Assembly (NCBI GenBank): GCA_023388955.1
Contig: JAEWFH010000135.1
Coordinates: forward strand, 1-25,750
Source: Pseudomonadota bacterium
GTDB taxonomy: Bacteria; Pseudomonadota; Gammaproteobacteria; Xanthomonadales; Xanthomonadaceae
Direction of reading: 5' to 3'
DNA: 25,750 bases
The notes under the pieces are model-generated. The model was not told where the DNA came from and searched no databases. It saw nothing but the letters and a program-made list of their open reading frames with translations. The stretch's first letter is position 1, and every line of letters starts with the position of its first letter. A program made the position numbers and the translations under genes. Below, piece after piece: positions 1-6,815 of the stretch.

Positions 1-63
1 GGCGAGGCTCAGGATCTTCTTGTGACGGCGGCGCGCCTGGACGCCACGCTTGACTCGTGCCAT
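1..63 (-). CDS. rplT: 50S ribosomal protein L20, N-terminal fragment (cut by window edge)
   Basis: Only the first 21 codons are inside the window. They read MARVKRGVQARRRHKKILSL and on, the highly conserved basic N-terminus of ribosomal protein L20, which binds 23S rRNA early in 50S assembly and in enterobacteria also represses its own operon. A perfect AGGAGG Shine-Dalgarno lies 8-9 bases before the ATG and starts right after the rpmI stop codon, so the two genes are clearly cotranscribed and probably translationally coupled. The rest of the gene lies before position 1. Confidence 0.97.
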   Translation of the reverse strand, partial: MARVKRGVQARRRHKKILSLA

Positions 64-76
64 GTCTTAATCCTCC

Positions 77-274
77 TCAGAGATACGGCAGCATGCGGTC
101 CAGACGGCCCGCGTCCTCGGCACGAACATGGTTCGTCTGCCGCAGGTTGCGCTTCCGCTTGGTCGCCTTCTTGGTGAGGATGTGGCTACGGTTGGCGTGG
201 CCAGCCTTGTACTTGCCGGAGGCGGTCTTGCGGAAACGCTTGGCCGCCGCCCGGTTGGTCTTGATCTTGGGCAT
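77..274 (-). CDS. rpmI: 50S ribosomal protein L35
   Basis: This 65-residue, very basic protein starts MPKIKTNRAAAKRFRKTASG and ends in RLDRMLPYL, which matches the whole length of bacterial L35, a small structural protein of the 50S subunit. An AAGGA ribosome binding site lies about 8 bases before the ATG. It sits in the standard infC-rpmI-rplT order, 13 bp before rplT. In E. coli this pair is repressed by L20 through a structured leader. Here the 375-bp upstream gap is long enough for such a leader, but I could not fold it. Identity is certain from sequence and context. Confidence 0.98.
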   Translation of the reverse strand: MPKIKTNRAAAKRFRKTASGKYKAGHANRSHILTKKATKRKRNLRQTNHVRAEDAGRLDRMLPYL

Positions 275-466
275 TACGAATGTCCTTGATGGGAACTGTC
301 ACTGATACGGGCGGTGTTCTCCTTACGCTTTGCGACTTCGTCGCCAAGCGTGCGGATACCCACGCTTTCCATCCTTGCCCACACCGGTCTGTAAGTCGCT
401 GATCCCCAAGGGAACCAGGACGGGTCCTGTGGCTGTCGCCAGCCCTCCGGCGAACCGGAGCCGGGC

Positions 467-496
467 ATTATGCCTGTGCCGGCTTTCCTTTTGCAA
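467..496 (-). promoter_or_regulatory. Putative sigma70 promoter for rpmI-rplT
   Basis: On the minus strand there is a TTGCAA -35 element, an 18-base spacer and a CATAAT -10 element (five of six bases matching TATAAT). It would start transcription near position 460, leaving a leader of about 185 bases before rpmI. This suggests the ribosomal protein genes can be made independently of thrS-infC. Prediction by eye only. Confidence 0.5.
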
Positions 497-580
497 ATCA
501 GCGGCTTCGCCGGACCTGCGGCGCAGGTGCCGGTGCGGCACCGGGGCGGCCATGCCCGCGGGTCGCGCCGCGGCTGGACA

Positions 581-606
581 TGACAAGGGGCGCCACTGGC
601 GCCCCC
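581..606 (-). terminator. Hairpin downstream of infC, possible terminator or attenuator
   Basis: GGGGCGCC and GGCGCCCC form a perfect 8-bp stem with a 3-base loop at 587-605. Read on the minus strand it is followed by CTTGTCA, which is only weakly T-rich, so termination would be leaky. It lies about 45 bases after the infC stop codon, upstream of the predicted rpmI promoter. Confidence 0.4.
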
Positions 607-649
607 TGCCGTCGCGCTCCCGAAGGAGCGCAACTGCCGCCGCGGCGGC

Positions 650-1171
650 CTACTTCTTCTTCGGCGCGATCATCATGACCATCTGCCGGCCTTCAAGGCG
701 CGGGCGCGACTCGATCACGATGTCCTCGCCCAGGTCGGCCTCGATCCGGCCGGCCATCTGCCGCCCCAGCTCCTGGTGGCTCATCTCGCGGCCACGGAAG
801 CGGATGTTGACCTTGACCTTGTCGCCCTCTTCCAGGAAGCGGCGCATGTTGCGCAGCTTGATCTGGTAGTCGCCCTCGTCGGTGACCGGGCGGAACTTCA
901 CTTCCTTGATCTCGACCTGCCTGGACTTCTTCTTGGCCTCGTTGGCCTTCTTCTGCAAGTCGAACTTGAACTTGCCGAAGTCCATGATCTTGCAGACCGG
1001 CGGATCCGCGTTGGGCTGGATCTCGACCAGGTCCAAGGCTTCGTCCTCGGCCATGCGCAACGCCTCGTCGCGCGACAGGACGCCGATCATTTCGCCATCG
1101 GATCCGATCACGCGCACGCGCGGGACGCGGATCTCCTGGTTTTTCCGGTTTTGCTTGTCGGGGGTGCTGAT
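650..1171 (-). CDS. infC: Translation initiation factor IF-3, ATC start codon
   Basis: IF-3 binds the 30S subunit, keeps it apart from 50S and checks the start codon and initiator tRNA. The conserved body is clear: IGSDGEMIGV near the N-terminus, DPPVCKIMDFGKFKF, then the C-terminal domain with RFRGREMSHQELG and ending MVMMIAPKKK. The first ATG/GTG/TTG in frame (GTG at 1117) would remove conserved residues STPDKQNRKNQEIRVPR. Upstream of that is only an ATC codon at 1169-1171, just inside an in-frame stop, with GGAG 8 bases before it. I therefore place the start at ATC, giving about 173 residues, normal for the family. A non-standard start (AUU in E. coli) is the known basis of IF-3 self-repression. 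It lies 60 bp after thrS and is probably cotranscribed. Confidence 0.95.
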   Translation of the reverse strand: MSTPDKQNRKNQEIRVPRVRVIGSDGEMIGVLSRDEALRMAEDEALDLVEIQPNADPPVCKIMDFGKFKFDLQKKANEAKKKSRQVEIKEVKFRPVTDEGDYQIKLRNMRRFLEEGDKVKVNIRFRGREMSHQELGRQMAGRIEADLGEDIVIESRPRLEGRQMVMMIAPKKK

Positions 1172-1231
1172 ATTTCAGTCTCCGGGGGTGGGCTGGACTG
1201 CGGCCGGCGATGCCGGCCCGCATATTTCGGT

Positions 1232-3136
1232 TTACGCCAACTGCTGCGAACGCAAGGTATCGGCGAAGGCGGACAGCGACATTGTGCCCAAATCTTCTCC
1301 GGAACGCGTACGCACCGCCACCGCGCCGTCTTCCTTCTCGCGGTCTCCGACCACCAGCAGGTACGGCACGCGCTGCAGCGTGTGCTCGCGGATCTTAAAG
1401 CCGATCTTTTCGTTCCGCAAATCGGCCTCGACCCGGAAGCCTTGATTTGCAAGGCTTTTGGCCACTTCGTTCACATATTCAGCCTGAGCGTCGGTGATAT
1501 TCATCACCACCGCCTGGACCGGGGCCAGCCAGGCCGGGAAATGGCCGGCGTGGTGCTCGATCAGGATGCCGATGAAGCGCTCCATCGAGCCGACGATCGC
1601 CCGATGCAGCATGACCGGGTTGCGGCGCTGGCTGTTCTCGTCCACGTACTCGGCGCCGAGGCGGCCGGGCATCATGAAGTCCACCTGCACGGTGCCCAGC
1701 TGCCAGGTGCGGCCGATCGCATCCTTGAGGTGGTACTCGATCTTCGGTCCGTAGAAGGCGCCCTCGCCCGGCAGCTCCTGCCACTGCACCCCGGCCGCGG
1801 CCAGGGCCGAGCGCAGCGCGCCTTCGGCCTTGTCCCAGGTGGCGTCATCGCCCAGGCGCGAGTCCGGGCGCAGGGCGATCTTGATCTGGATGTCCTCGAA
1901 GCCGAAGTCGGCGTACACCTTCAGCGCCTGCTGGTGGAAAGCGCGCACCTCGGACTCGATCTGTCCTTCGGTGCAGAAGATGTGGCCGTCGTCCTGGGTG
2001 AAGCCGCGCACGCGCAGGATGCCGTGCAGCGCGCCGGAGGGCTCGTTGCGGTGGCAGGCGCCGAACTCGCCGTAGCGGATCGGCAGGTCGCGGTAGCTGT
2101 GCAGGCCGTGGTTGAACACCTGCACGTGGCCCGGGCAGTTCATCGGCTTGAGCGCGTAGGTGCGCTTCTCCGACTCGGTGAAGAACATGTTCTCCTTGTA
2201 GTTGTCCCAGTGGCCGGACTGCTGCCACAGCGACACGTCCAGGATCTGCGGACAGCGCACTTCCTGGTAGCCCGAGTCGCGGTACACGCCGCGCATGTAC
2301 TGCTCGACCACCTGCCAGACGGCCCAGCCCTTCGGGTGCCAGAACACCAGGCCCGGGGCCTCCTCCTGCAGGTGGAACAGTTCCTGCTGCCTGCCGATGC
2401 GGCGGTGGTCGCGCTTCTCGGCCTCCTCGATGCGCTGGATATACGCCTTGAGCTGCTTGTTGTCGGCCCAGGCGGTGCCGTAGATGCGCTGCAGCTGCTC
2501 GTTCTTCGCATCGCCGCGCCAGTAGGCACCGGAGATGCGCAGCAGCTTGAACGACTTCAGGAACCGGGTATTGGGTACGTGCGGGCCACGGCACATGTCC
2601 ACGTATTCCTGGTGGTGGTACAGGCCCATGGCGGTGACTTCCGGGCCCATGTCCTCGATCAGGCGCAGCTTGTAGTCCTCGCCGCGGGCGCTGAAGGTCT
2701 CGATGACCTCCTCGCGCGGGGTCATGCGCTTGATGACGTCGTACTCGGTGTCGATCAGCTCGCGCATGCGCTGCTCGATGGCAGCCATGTCGTCGGGCGT
2801 GAACGGCTGCGCGCGCCAGATGTCGTAATAGAAGCCCTCGTCGATCACCGGGCCGATGACCATCTTGGCGTCCGGGTACAGCTGCTTGACCGCGTGGCCG
2901 ACCAGGTGGGCGCAGGAGTGGCGGATGATCTCGACCCCTTCCGGATCCTTCGGGGTGAGGATCTGCAGGCTGGCGTCCTGGTCGATGAGGTCGGAGGCGT
3001 CGACCTGGCGGCCGTCCACCTTGCCGGCCACGGTGGCCTTGGCCAGGCCGGGACCGATGGACTCGGCGACCTGCATGACGGTGACGGGGGCATCGAACTC
3101 GCGGCGGCTGCCGTCGGGAAGGGTGATCGTGATCAT
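1232..3136 (-). CDS. thrS: Threonine--tRNA ligase (ThrRS)
   Basis: The enzyme activates threonine with ATP, charges tRNA-Thr and edits Ser-tRNA-Thr. From the ATG at 3136 it has 634 residues, the usual length. The N-terminal TGS domain begins MITITLPDGSRREFDAP. The editing domain shows HSCAHLVGHAV. The class II core has the zinc cysteine in MNCPGHVQVF, motif 2 around ACHRNEPSGALHG and motif 3 around LHRAIVGSMERF. The anticodon-binding domain ends the protein. The frame stays open upstream, but that extension is not conserved sequence. There is no strong Shine-Dalgarno at the ATG. The upstream leader holds a Thr-rich mini-ORF and a terminator, so expression is probably set by attenuation (inference). 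It heads the thrS-infC-rpmI-rplT block. Confidence 0.97.
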   Translation of the reverse strand: MITITLPDGSRREFDAPVTVMQVAESIGPGLAKATVAGKVDGRQVDASDLIDQDASLQILTPKDPEGVEIIRHSCAHLVGHAVKQLYPDAKMVIGPVIDEGFYYDIWRAQPFTPDDMAAIEQRMRELIDTEYDVIKRMTPREEVIETFSARGEDYKLRLIEDMGPEVTAMGLYHHQEYVDMCRGPHVPNTRFLKSFKLLRISGAYWRGDAKNEQLQRIYGTAWADNKQLKAYIQRIEEAEKRDHRRIGRQQELFHLQEEAPGLVFWHPKGWAVWQVVEQYMRGVYRDSGYQEVRCPQILDVSLWQQSGHWDNYKENMFFTESEKRTYALKPMNCPGHVQVFNHGLHSYRDLPIRYGEFGACHRNEPSGALHGILRVRGFTQDDGHIFCTEGQIESEVRAFHQQALKVYADFGFEDIQIKIALRPDSRLGDDATWDKAEGALRSALAAAGVQWQELPGEGAFYGPKIEYHLKDAIGRTWQLGTVQVDFMMPGRLGAEYVDENSQRRNPVMLHRAIVGSMERFIGILIEHHAGHFPAWLAPVQAVVMNITDAQAEYVNEVAKSLANQGFRVEADLRNEKIGFKIREHTLQRVPYLLVVGDREKEDGAVAVRTRSGEDLGTMSLSAFADTLRSQQLA

Positions 3137-3196
3137 GTCGATTGGGCTGTCTGGATGATGCGGGGTGGCGGCGTGCGCCGGGACCGCGGAAGCATG

Positions 3197-3221
3197 AAAA
3201 AAGGCGCCACGCAGGCGCCTT
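3197..3221 (-). terminator. Intrinsic terminator in the thrS leader (attenuator)
   Basis: AAGGCGCC pairs perfectly with GGCGCCTT (8 bp, 5-base loop) and on the minus strand the stem runs into a T tract (TTTTTT, partly paired). It lies between the leader peptide and the thrS ATG, so any transcript that stops here never reaches thrS. I could not identify a convincing antiterminator by eye. Confidence 0.75.
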
Positions 3222-3242
3222 CCGGAGCGGCCGCGGGCGGGA

Positions 3243-3269
3243 TCAGCGATGGGCAGTAGTAGTGTCCAT
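3243..3269 (-). CDS. Putative thrS leader peptide with three consecutive Thr codons
   Basis: A minimal frame ATG-GAC-ACT-ACT-ACT-GCC-CAT-CGC-TGA encodes MDTTTAHR. It ends about 21 bases before a strong intrinsic terminator on the same strand and about 105 bases before thrS. Three identical Thr codons in a row in an 8-codon frame, placed between a promoter-like element and a terminator, are the signature of ribosome-mediated transcription attenuation by charged tRNA-Thr. The ribosome binding site is weak (GAG about 8 bases upstream). The peptide itself would have no function. Supported by layout, not by any homology search. Confidence 0.6.
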   Translation of the reverse strand: MDTTTAHR

Positions 3270-3330
3270 GTCGCACGCTCGGCCGGCGCGTTGGCGCGGG
3301 CCACCTTTCAGGCAAGGGTCCTGGATGCAG

Positions 3331-3359
3331 ATGGTTGGGGAGCGGGCGCGGCAAGTCAA
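3331..3359 (-). promoter_or_regulatory. Putative sigma70 promoter of thrS
   Basis: On the minus strand a TTGACT -35 element (five of six) is followed after 17 bases by AACCAT (three of six to TATAAT). Transcription would start near 3324 and run through the Thr-rich leader peptide and the attenuator before thrS. The -10 match is modest. Confidence 0.45.
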
Positions 3360-3378
3360 ACCCCGCGTGCGCGGCAGG

Positions 3379-4083
3379 CTACAGGTCGCGCACCACCCAG
3401 GCGGCCGGCGGCGGGGCGGCAGCATCGTCCCGCACAGCCAGGGCAGCTGCGGCCACCTCCTCCGGCGCCTGGCCCGCGGCCCAGGCCGAGGCGATCGCGG
3501 CCAGGCGGTCGCGGGTGGTGCGGGTGTAGGCACCCTCCATCTCGCTCTGGGCGTCGGCCGCGAGCTTCTGCGGATACAGGGTGCGGGCGTCCTCGCTGTG
3601 GTTGAGCAGGGCGACCAGGCGTGCGAGCGCGGTGTGGAAGGCGTCCGCGCCCAGCGGTCGGCGCTGGGTGCGCTGCAGGTGCCAGACCGTCAGGTACTCC
3701 ACCGGCCCGAGCAGGCGCTGCGGGGTCGCGCCGAAGAACTGGCCGGAGAAGGCACTGGCCGCCACCGGCTGGCCGCTTTCCGGCAGGCGCGTGGCGCCCC
3801 AGGAGCTCAGCGCCCCTCCGGGCAGGTCCATTCGCCGCAACGCGGTGCCGAGGGTCTCGGCCAGTACCCGCTGCGCACGGGTGTCATCGCTCTCGGCGAC
3901 CACCCCGAGGATCCGGAGGAACAGCGGGTACTGCTCCTCGCCCAGGCGCCGCGCCAGGCGCTTGAGCACCGTGAGGCGGTACTCCGGGTCCGGGTGCGCC
4001 GCGAGTGCCGACACCAGTCGCGCTGCCGCGGCGCGCAACGCCTCGGCGGACGGAAGATGCTCAGGGGGCGACGGCGACTGCAT
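3379..4083 (-). CDS. Hypothetical protein, 234 residues
   Basis: I do not recognise this protein. I chose the ATG at 4083 because CGGAG lies 5-6 bases before it; an upstream TTG at 4098 has no such site. The product starts MQSPSPPEHLPSAEALRAAA and looks soluble. There is no signal peptide or membrane segment, and the first half is mostly amphipathic helix with many Ala, Arg and Leu. A middle part has an aromatic stretch around GQFFGATPQRLLGPVEYLTVWHLQ, and the C-terminus is Ala/Pro-rich, ending AAWVVRDL. It is 242 bp upstream of thrS on the same strand, but the thrS promoter and attenuator lie between, so it is probably a separate unit. Its place between thrS and the T3SS could make it either a chromosomal neighbour or the edge of the T3SS locus. 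Confidence 0.75.
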   Translation of the reverse strand: MQSPSPPEHLPSAEALRAAAARLVSALAAHPDPEYRLTVLKRLARRLGEEQYPLFLRILGVVAESDDTRAQRVLAETLGTALRRMDLPGGALSSWGATRLPESGQPVAASAFSGQFFGATPQRLLGPVEYLTVWHLQRTQRRPLGADAFHTALARLVALLNHSEDARTLYPQKLAADAQSEMEGAYTRTTRDRLAAIASAWAAGQAPEEVAAAALAVRDDAAAPPPAAWVVRDL

Positions 4084-4150
4084 CGGGACTCCGGGCAACC
4101 ACGGCAGCCGCCGCGGGACACGGCAATCCTAGCCGAGCCAGGTGGGGCCG

Positions 4151-4166
4151 TGACCGGCTCCGGTCA
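4151..4166. repeat. Perfect palindrome TGACCGG-CT-CCGGTCA
   Basis: Seven-base arms around a two-base centre overlap the stop codon of the gene at 4164-4484 and lie about 70 bases before the next minus-strand gene. There is no T tract, so it is not a standard intrinsic terminator; an RNA hairpin or a protein site is possible. Confidence 0.4.
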
Positions 4167-4484
4167 GTAGAGGGCGCCCAGCACCGCATCGACGCCCAGG
4201 TCGGCGGCATTGGCGAGCGGCTGCCCGGCCAGTTGCTGCTCCAGCGCGTGCTCGCCCGGCAGCATGCGCTGCCCGACCCCGTCCCAGGCCTGCAGCTGCA
4301 GCACGGTTTCGCCCGGGTCCGCCAGCGGCCCGGCGGGCTGCTGGACAAGGTCGGCGCCGGCCGTTTCGGCAACGTCCGCCGGCTGCCCCGCGTCCCGCTG
4401 GCGCGGATCGTCGAATGCGACCTGCCCGAGGCCCAGGCGCAAGGCGGCTGGATCGAGGCCCGGATTGTTGCTGATGCTGCTCAT
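4164..4484 (-). CDS. Small hypothetical protein at the T3SS border, 106 residues
   Basis: From the ATG at 4484 the product begins MSSISNNPGLDPAALRLGLG and ends ADLGVDAVLGALY. It is acidic, has no membrane segment or signal peptide, and is rich in Gln, Ala, Gly and Pro. I do not recognise a family. The short Ser/Asn-rich N-terminus is compatible with a type III exported protein, but that is weak. The ribosome binding site is poor (GGAG about 17 bases upstream), and the frame is open further upstream with no better start. It is divergent from sctU with 179 bp between the two ATGs, and ends 80 bp before the next minus-strand gene. It could be a spurious frame. Confidence 0.5.
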   Translation of the reverse strand: MSSISNNPGLDPAALRLGLGQVAFDDPRQRDAGQPADVAETAGADLVQQPAGPLADPGETVLQLQAWDGVGQRMLPGEHALEQQLAGQPLANAADLGVDAVLGALY

Positions 4485-4663
4485 GGGGTTCGCCGTAATG
4501 GCTCCTGGCCCGTTCAGGCCTGAAACACGATTGCAATGTACCGCCGGGTCCAAGGCTTGCCATCTAGGGTGGCCCCGAGGGTCGGCCCCGGGTTCAGGCG
4601 CGGTTTGCAGCCACCTTCCGCATGCTAGCCTGACCCGGCCGCCCCGCACACCCGGAGACCGCC

Positions 4664-5728
4664 ATGGCATCCAAGGACCAGGGCGCCGACAAGACCGAAA
4701 AGCCGACCGCCAAGCGCATCCGCGATGCGCGCAAGGAAGGCAACGTATCCAAGAGCAAGGACCTGACCAGCACGGTGCTGGTGCTGGGCTGGCTGCTGGG
4801 CGGCTGGATGCTGATGGGCTTCATGGGCGAGCAGGTGAAGGGCCTGTTCCAGCTCAGCCTGGAGGCCATGCACAAGCCTTTCCTGCCGGCACTGGTGGAG
4901 CTGGGCTGGGCCGCGGTGCAGACCCTGGCGTGGCTGGTGCTGCCGCTGGCGGTGCTGGCGGTAATGCTGGGGATCCTGGTCGAGTTCCTGCAGGTCGGCC
5001 CGTTGCTGTCCTTCAAGAAAGTCACCCCGAAGATGGACAAGCTCAACCCCGCCGAGGGCATCAAGAAGATGTTCTCGATGGACAACCTGGTCGAGCTGGT
5101 GAAATCCATCTTCAAGAGTGCCGCGCTGATCGGGATCGGGGTGGTCGTGCTGTGGGGACTGATGGAGCAGTTGCTCCTGCTTCCCTACTCCCCGCCCGCG
5201 GCGATGGGCGAGGCACTGTGGACCGGACTGGTCCGCATCGTCATCTGGACGGTGTTCGTGTTCTTCTTCATCTCCGCCCTGGACTCGGCCTACCAGAAGT
5301 ACTCGTACCTGAAGCAGTTGCGCATGAGCAAGCGCGACATCAAGCAGGAAGTGAAGGAGAGCGAGGGCGACCCCTACATCAAGCAGCGCCGCCGGCAGTT
5401 GCACCAGGAGTGGTCGCAGCAGAACATGCTCAGCGCCGTCCGTGGATCGAGCGTCGTCGTGACCAACCCCACCCACATCGCCGTGGCCCTGCAATACGAG
5501 CACGGCACCACCGACTTGCCGGTGGTCGTCGCCAAGGGCGAAGGCCACGAGGCGGAGATGATCCGGCGCGCCGCCGAGGAGGCCGGGGTGCCGATCATGC
5601 AGAACATCCCGCTGGCGCGCGGGCTGCACGAGAAGGTGGAACTGGACGACTACATCGGCAAGGAGTTCTTCGAAGCCGTCGCCGAGGTCCTGCACTGGGC
5701 CGAGGGCGTGCGCGACGCGCGTGGCTGA
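4664..5728 (+). CDS. sctU: Type III secretion export gate switch protein SctU (FlhB/YscU family)
   Basis: SctU sits at the inner-membrane export gate and switches substrate class after self-cleavage. The N-terminus is the usual basic MASKDQGADKTEKPTAKRIR, followed by four membrane segments within residues about 35-55, 80-105, 150-175 and 190-207. The cytoplasmic domain carries the autocleavage motif NPTH at residues 268-271, followed by IAVALQYE. Its length of 354 residues is normal. A GGAGA ribosome binding site precedes the ATG at 4664. It is alone on the plus strand and converges with sctT, 23 bp away, whereas the other gate genes are in the opposite operon. The flagellar paralogue FlhB is excluded by the injectisome neighbours. 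Confidence 0.95.
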   Translation: MASKDQGADKTEKPTAKRIRDARKEGNVSKSKDLTSTVLVLGWLLGGWMLMGFMGEQVKGLFQLSLEAMHKPFLPALVELGWAAVQTLAWLVLPLAVLAVMLGILVEFLQVGPLLSFKKVTPKMDKLNPAEGIKKMFSMDNLVELVKSIFKSAALIGIGVVVLWGLMEQLLLLPYSPPAAMGEALWTGLVRIVIWTVFVFFFISALDSAYQKYSYLKQLRMSKRDIKQEVKESEGDPYIKQRRRQLHQEWSQQNMLSAVRGSSVVVTNPTHIAVALQYEHGTTDLPVVVAKGEGHEAEMIRRAAEEAGVPIMQNIPLARGLHEKVELDDYIGKEFFEAVAEVLHWAEGVRDARG

Positions 5729-5751
5729 CACGCCGGGCCGGGCCCCTGCGC

Positions 5752-6540
5752 TCAGGAAAAAGCCCGGTCGAGCAGGTCCAGCAGCCCGCGGTTGGCCGCC
5801 AGCCGCTTGAGCACGATCTCCACGTAGACGCCGATCAGCAGCAGGATCACCGCGGTGGCGATCCAGGCCTTGATCGGCAGCGTCAGCGCGAACACGTTCA
5901 GCTGCGGCGCATACCGGTTGACCAGGCCGAACGTCAGGTCGATCACCAGCAACAGCACCATCGCCGGCGCCGCCATGACCAGCAGGGTGGTCATCAGGTA
6001 GTCGAAGTGGCCGACGAACACGCTCATGCCGCCGCTGCCCAGCACCGGCGTGTAGGACATCACCGGCCACAGCACGTAACTGGACAGCAGCAGGTCCAGG
6101 AAGACCAGGAAGGCACCGCTGGCCATGAACAGCCAGGCCGCCAGCTGCGACAGGAACTGGCCGTGCAGGGAGATCTGGTGGCCCTGGATGGGATCGAAGA
6201 TCGACGCCATGCCCATGCCGACCTGGCTGTCCATCACGCTGCCGGCCGCACCGATCGCCCAGAACACGATGCCGAAGCAGAAGCCCAGCGAGATCCCCAG
6301 GAACAGCTCCTTGAGGATCAGCGCGATCCACACCGGGTTGTCCATGAAATCGACCGGCGCCCCGGCCATCGCGATCGGCATCGCCACGATCGCCAGGCTG
6401 ACCAGGAAGCTGTTGCGGACCATGGCCGGTACCGTCTGCTGGGTCAGCAGCGGCAGCATCAGGAACGCGCCGGTGACGCGGGGCACGGTGAGCCCCAACG
6501 CCAGCATCGCGTTGCCGACCGAGTCGTAGCCGGCGATCAC
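5752..6540 (-). CDS. sctT: Type III secretion export gate protein SctT (FliR/YscT family), GTG start
   Basis: SctT is an integral inner-membrane part of the export gate, in complex with SctR and SctS. I place the start at the GTG at 6540, which overlaps the sctS stop as GTGA and gives 262 residues, normal for the family. The product reads MIAGYDSVGNAMLALGLTVP, then about six hydrophobic segments. Conserved family features include the stretch MDSQVGMGMASIFDP near the middle and NVFALTLPIKAW near the end. The next ATG (12 codons in) would cut into the first helix. It is the last gene of the kinase-regulator-sctQRST operon and converges on sctU. Confidence 0.93.
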   Translation of the reverse strand: MIAGYDSVGNAMLALGLTVPRVTGAFLMLPLLTQQTVPAMVRNSFLVSLAIVAMPIAMAGAPVDFMDNPVWIALILKELFLGISLGFCFGIVFWAIGAAGSVMDSQVGMGMASIFDPIQGHQISLHGQFLSQLAAWLFMASGAFLVFLDLLLSSYVLWPVMSYTPVLGSGGMSVFVGHFDYLMTTLLVMAAPAMVLLLVIDLTFGLVNRYAPQLNVFALTLPIKAWIATAVILLLIGVYVEIVLKRLAANRGLLDLLDRAFS

Positions 6541-6803
6541 CTCTGGACCAGCCCCGGGAAATCGAGGAACAGCCGCTCGGCGAAGGTGTAGAGCGTGCCG
6601 CCGATCAGCGCGGCGGTGACGAACAGCGTGACGATGATGACCACCAGCTTCACCGCATAGGCCAGGGTCTGTTCCTGCAGCTGGGTGGCTGCCTGCAGGA
6701 ACGCCACGATCAACCCCATGATGGCCGCCGCGGCAATCGGCGGTCCCGACAACAGCAGCACCAGCCACAGCGCCTGCTTGGTGAGCTCCAGTACTTCGTT
6801 CAT
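6537..6803 (-). CDS. sctS: Type III secretion export gate protein SctS (FliQ/YscS family)
   Basis: This 88-residue protein has the two long hydrophobic helices of the FliQ/SctS family: residues about 12-37 (LVLLLSGPPIAAAAIMGLIV) and about 50-76, with the conserved loop FLQAATQLQEQTLAYAVKLV between them. SctS joins SctR and SctT in the helical export gate. The ATG at 6803 is 12 bases after the sctR stop, with a GGGGTG upstream, and the stop overlaps the sctT GTG start by two bases, so translation is probably coupled. Confidence 0.95.
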   Translation of the reverse strand: MNEVLELTKQALWLVLLLSGPPIAAAAIMGLIVAFLQAATQLQEQTLAYAVKLVVIIVTLFVTAALIGGTLYTFAERLFLDFPGLVQR

Positions 6804-6815
6804 CGCCGCACCCCG

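Larger units (their letters stand above)
275..649. other. infC-rpmI intergenic region, 375 bp, no gene
   Basis: No convincing coding sequence is present on either strand. The open frames here are short and match no recognisable family. On the minus strand the region contains, in order, a GC-rich hairpin just after infC, a sigma70-like promoter around 467-496, and then about 185 bases of leader before rpmI. The length and position fit an autoregulatory L20-type leader, which is inference from other bacteria. Confidence 0.6.

Noticed and set aside
776..3259. Very long open frame on the plus strand opposite thrS and infC
   Set aside because: It is antisense to two certain genes, is of low-complexity composition, and arises from the high GC content and lack of stop codons.
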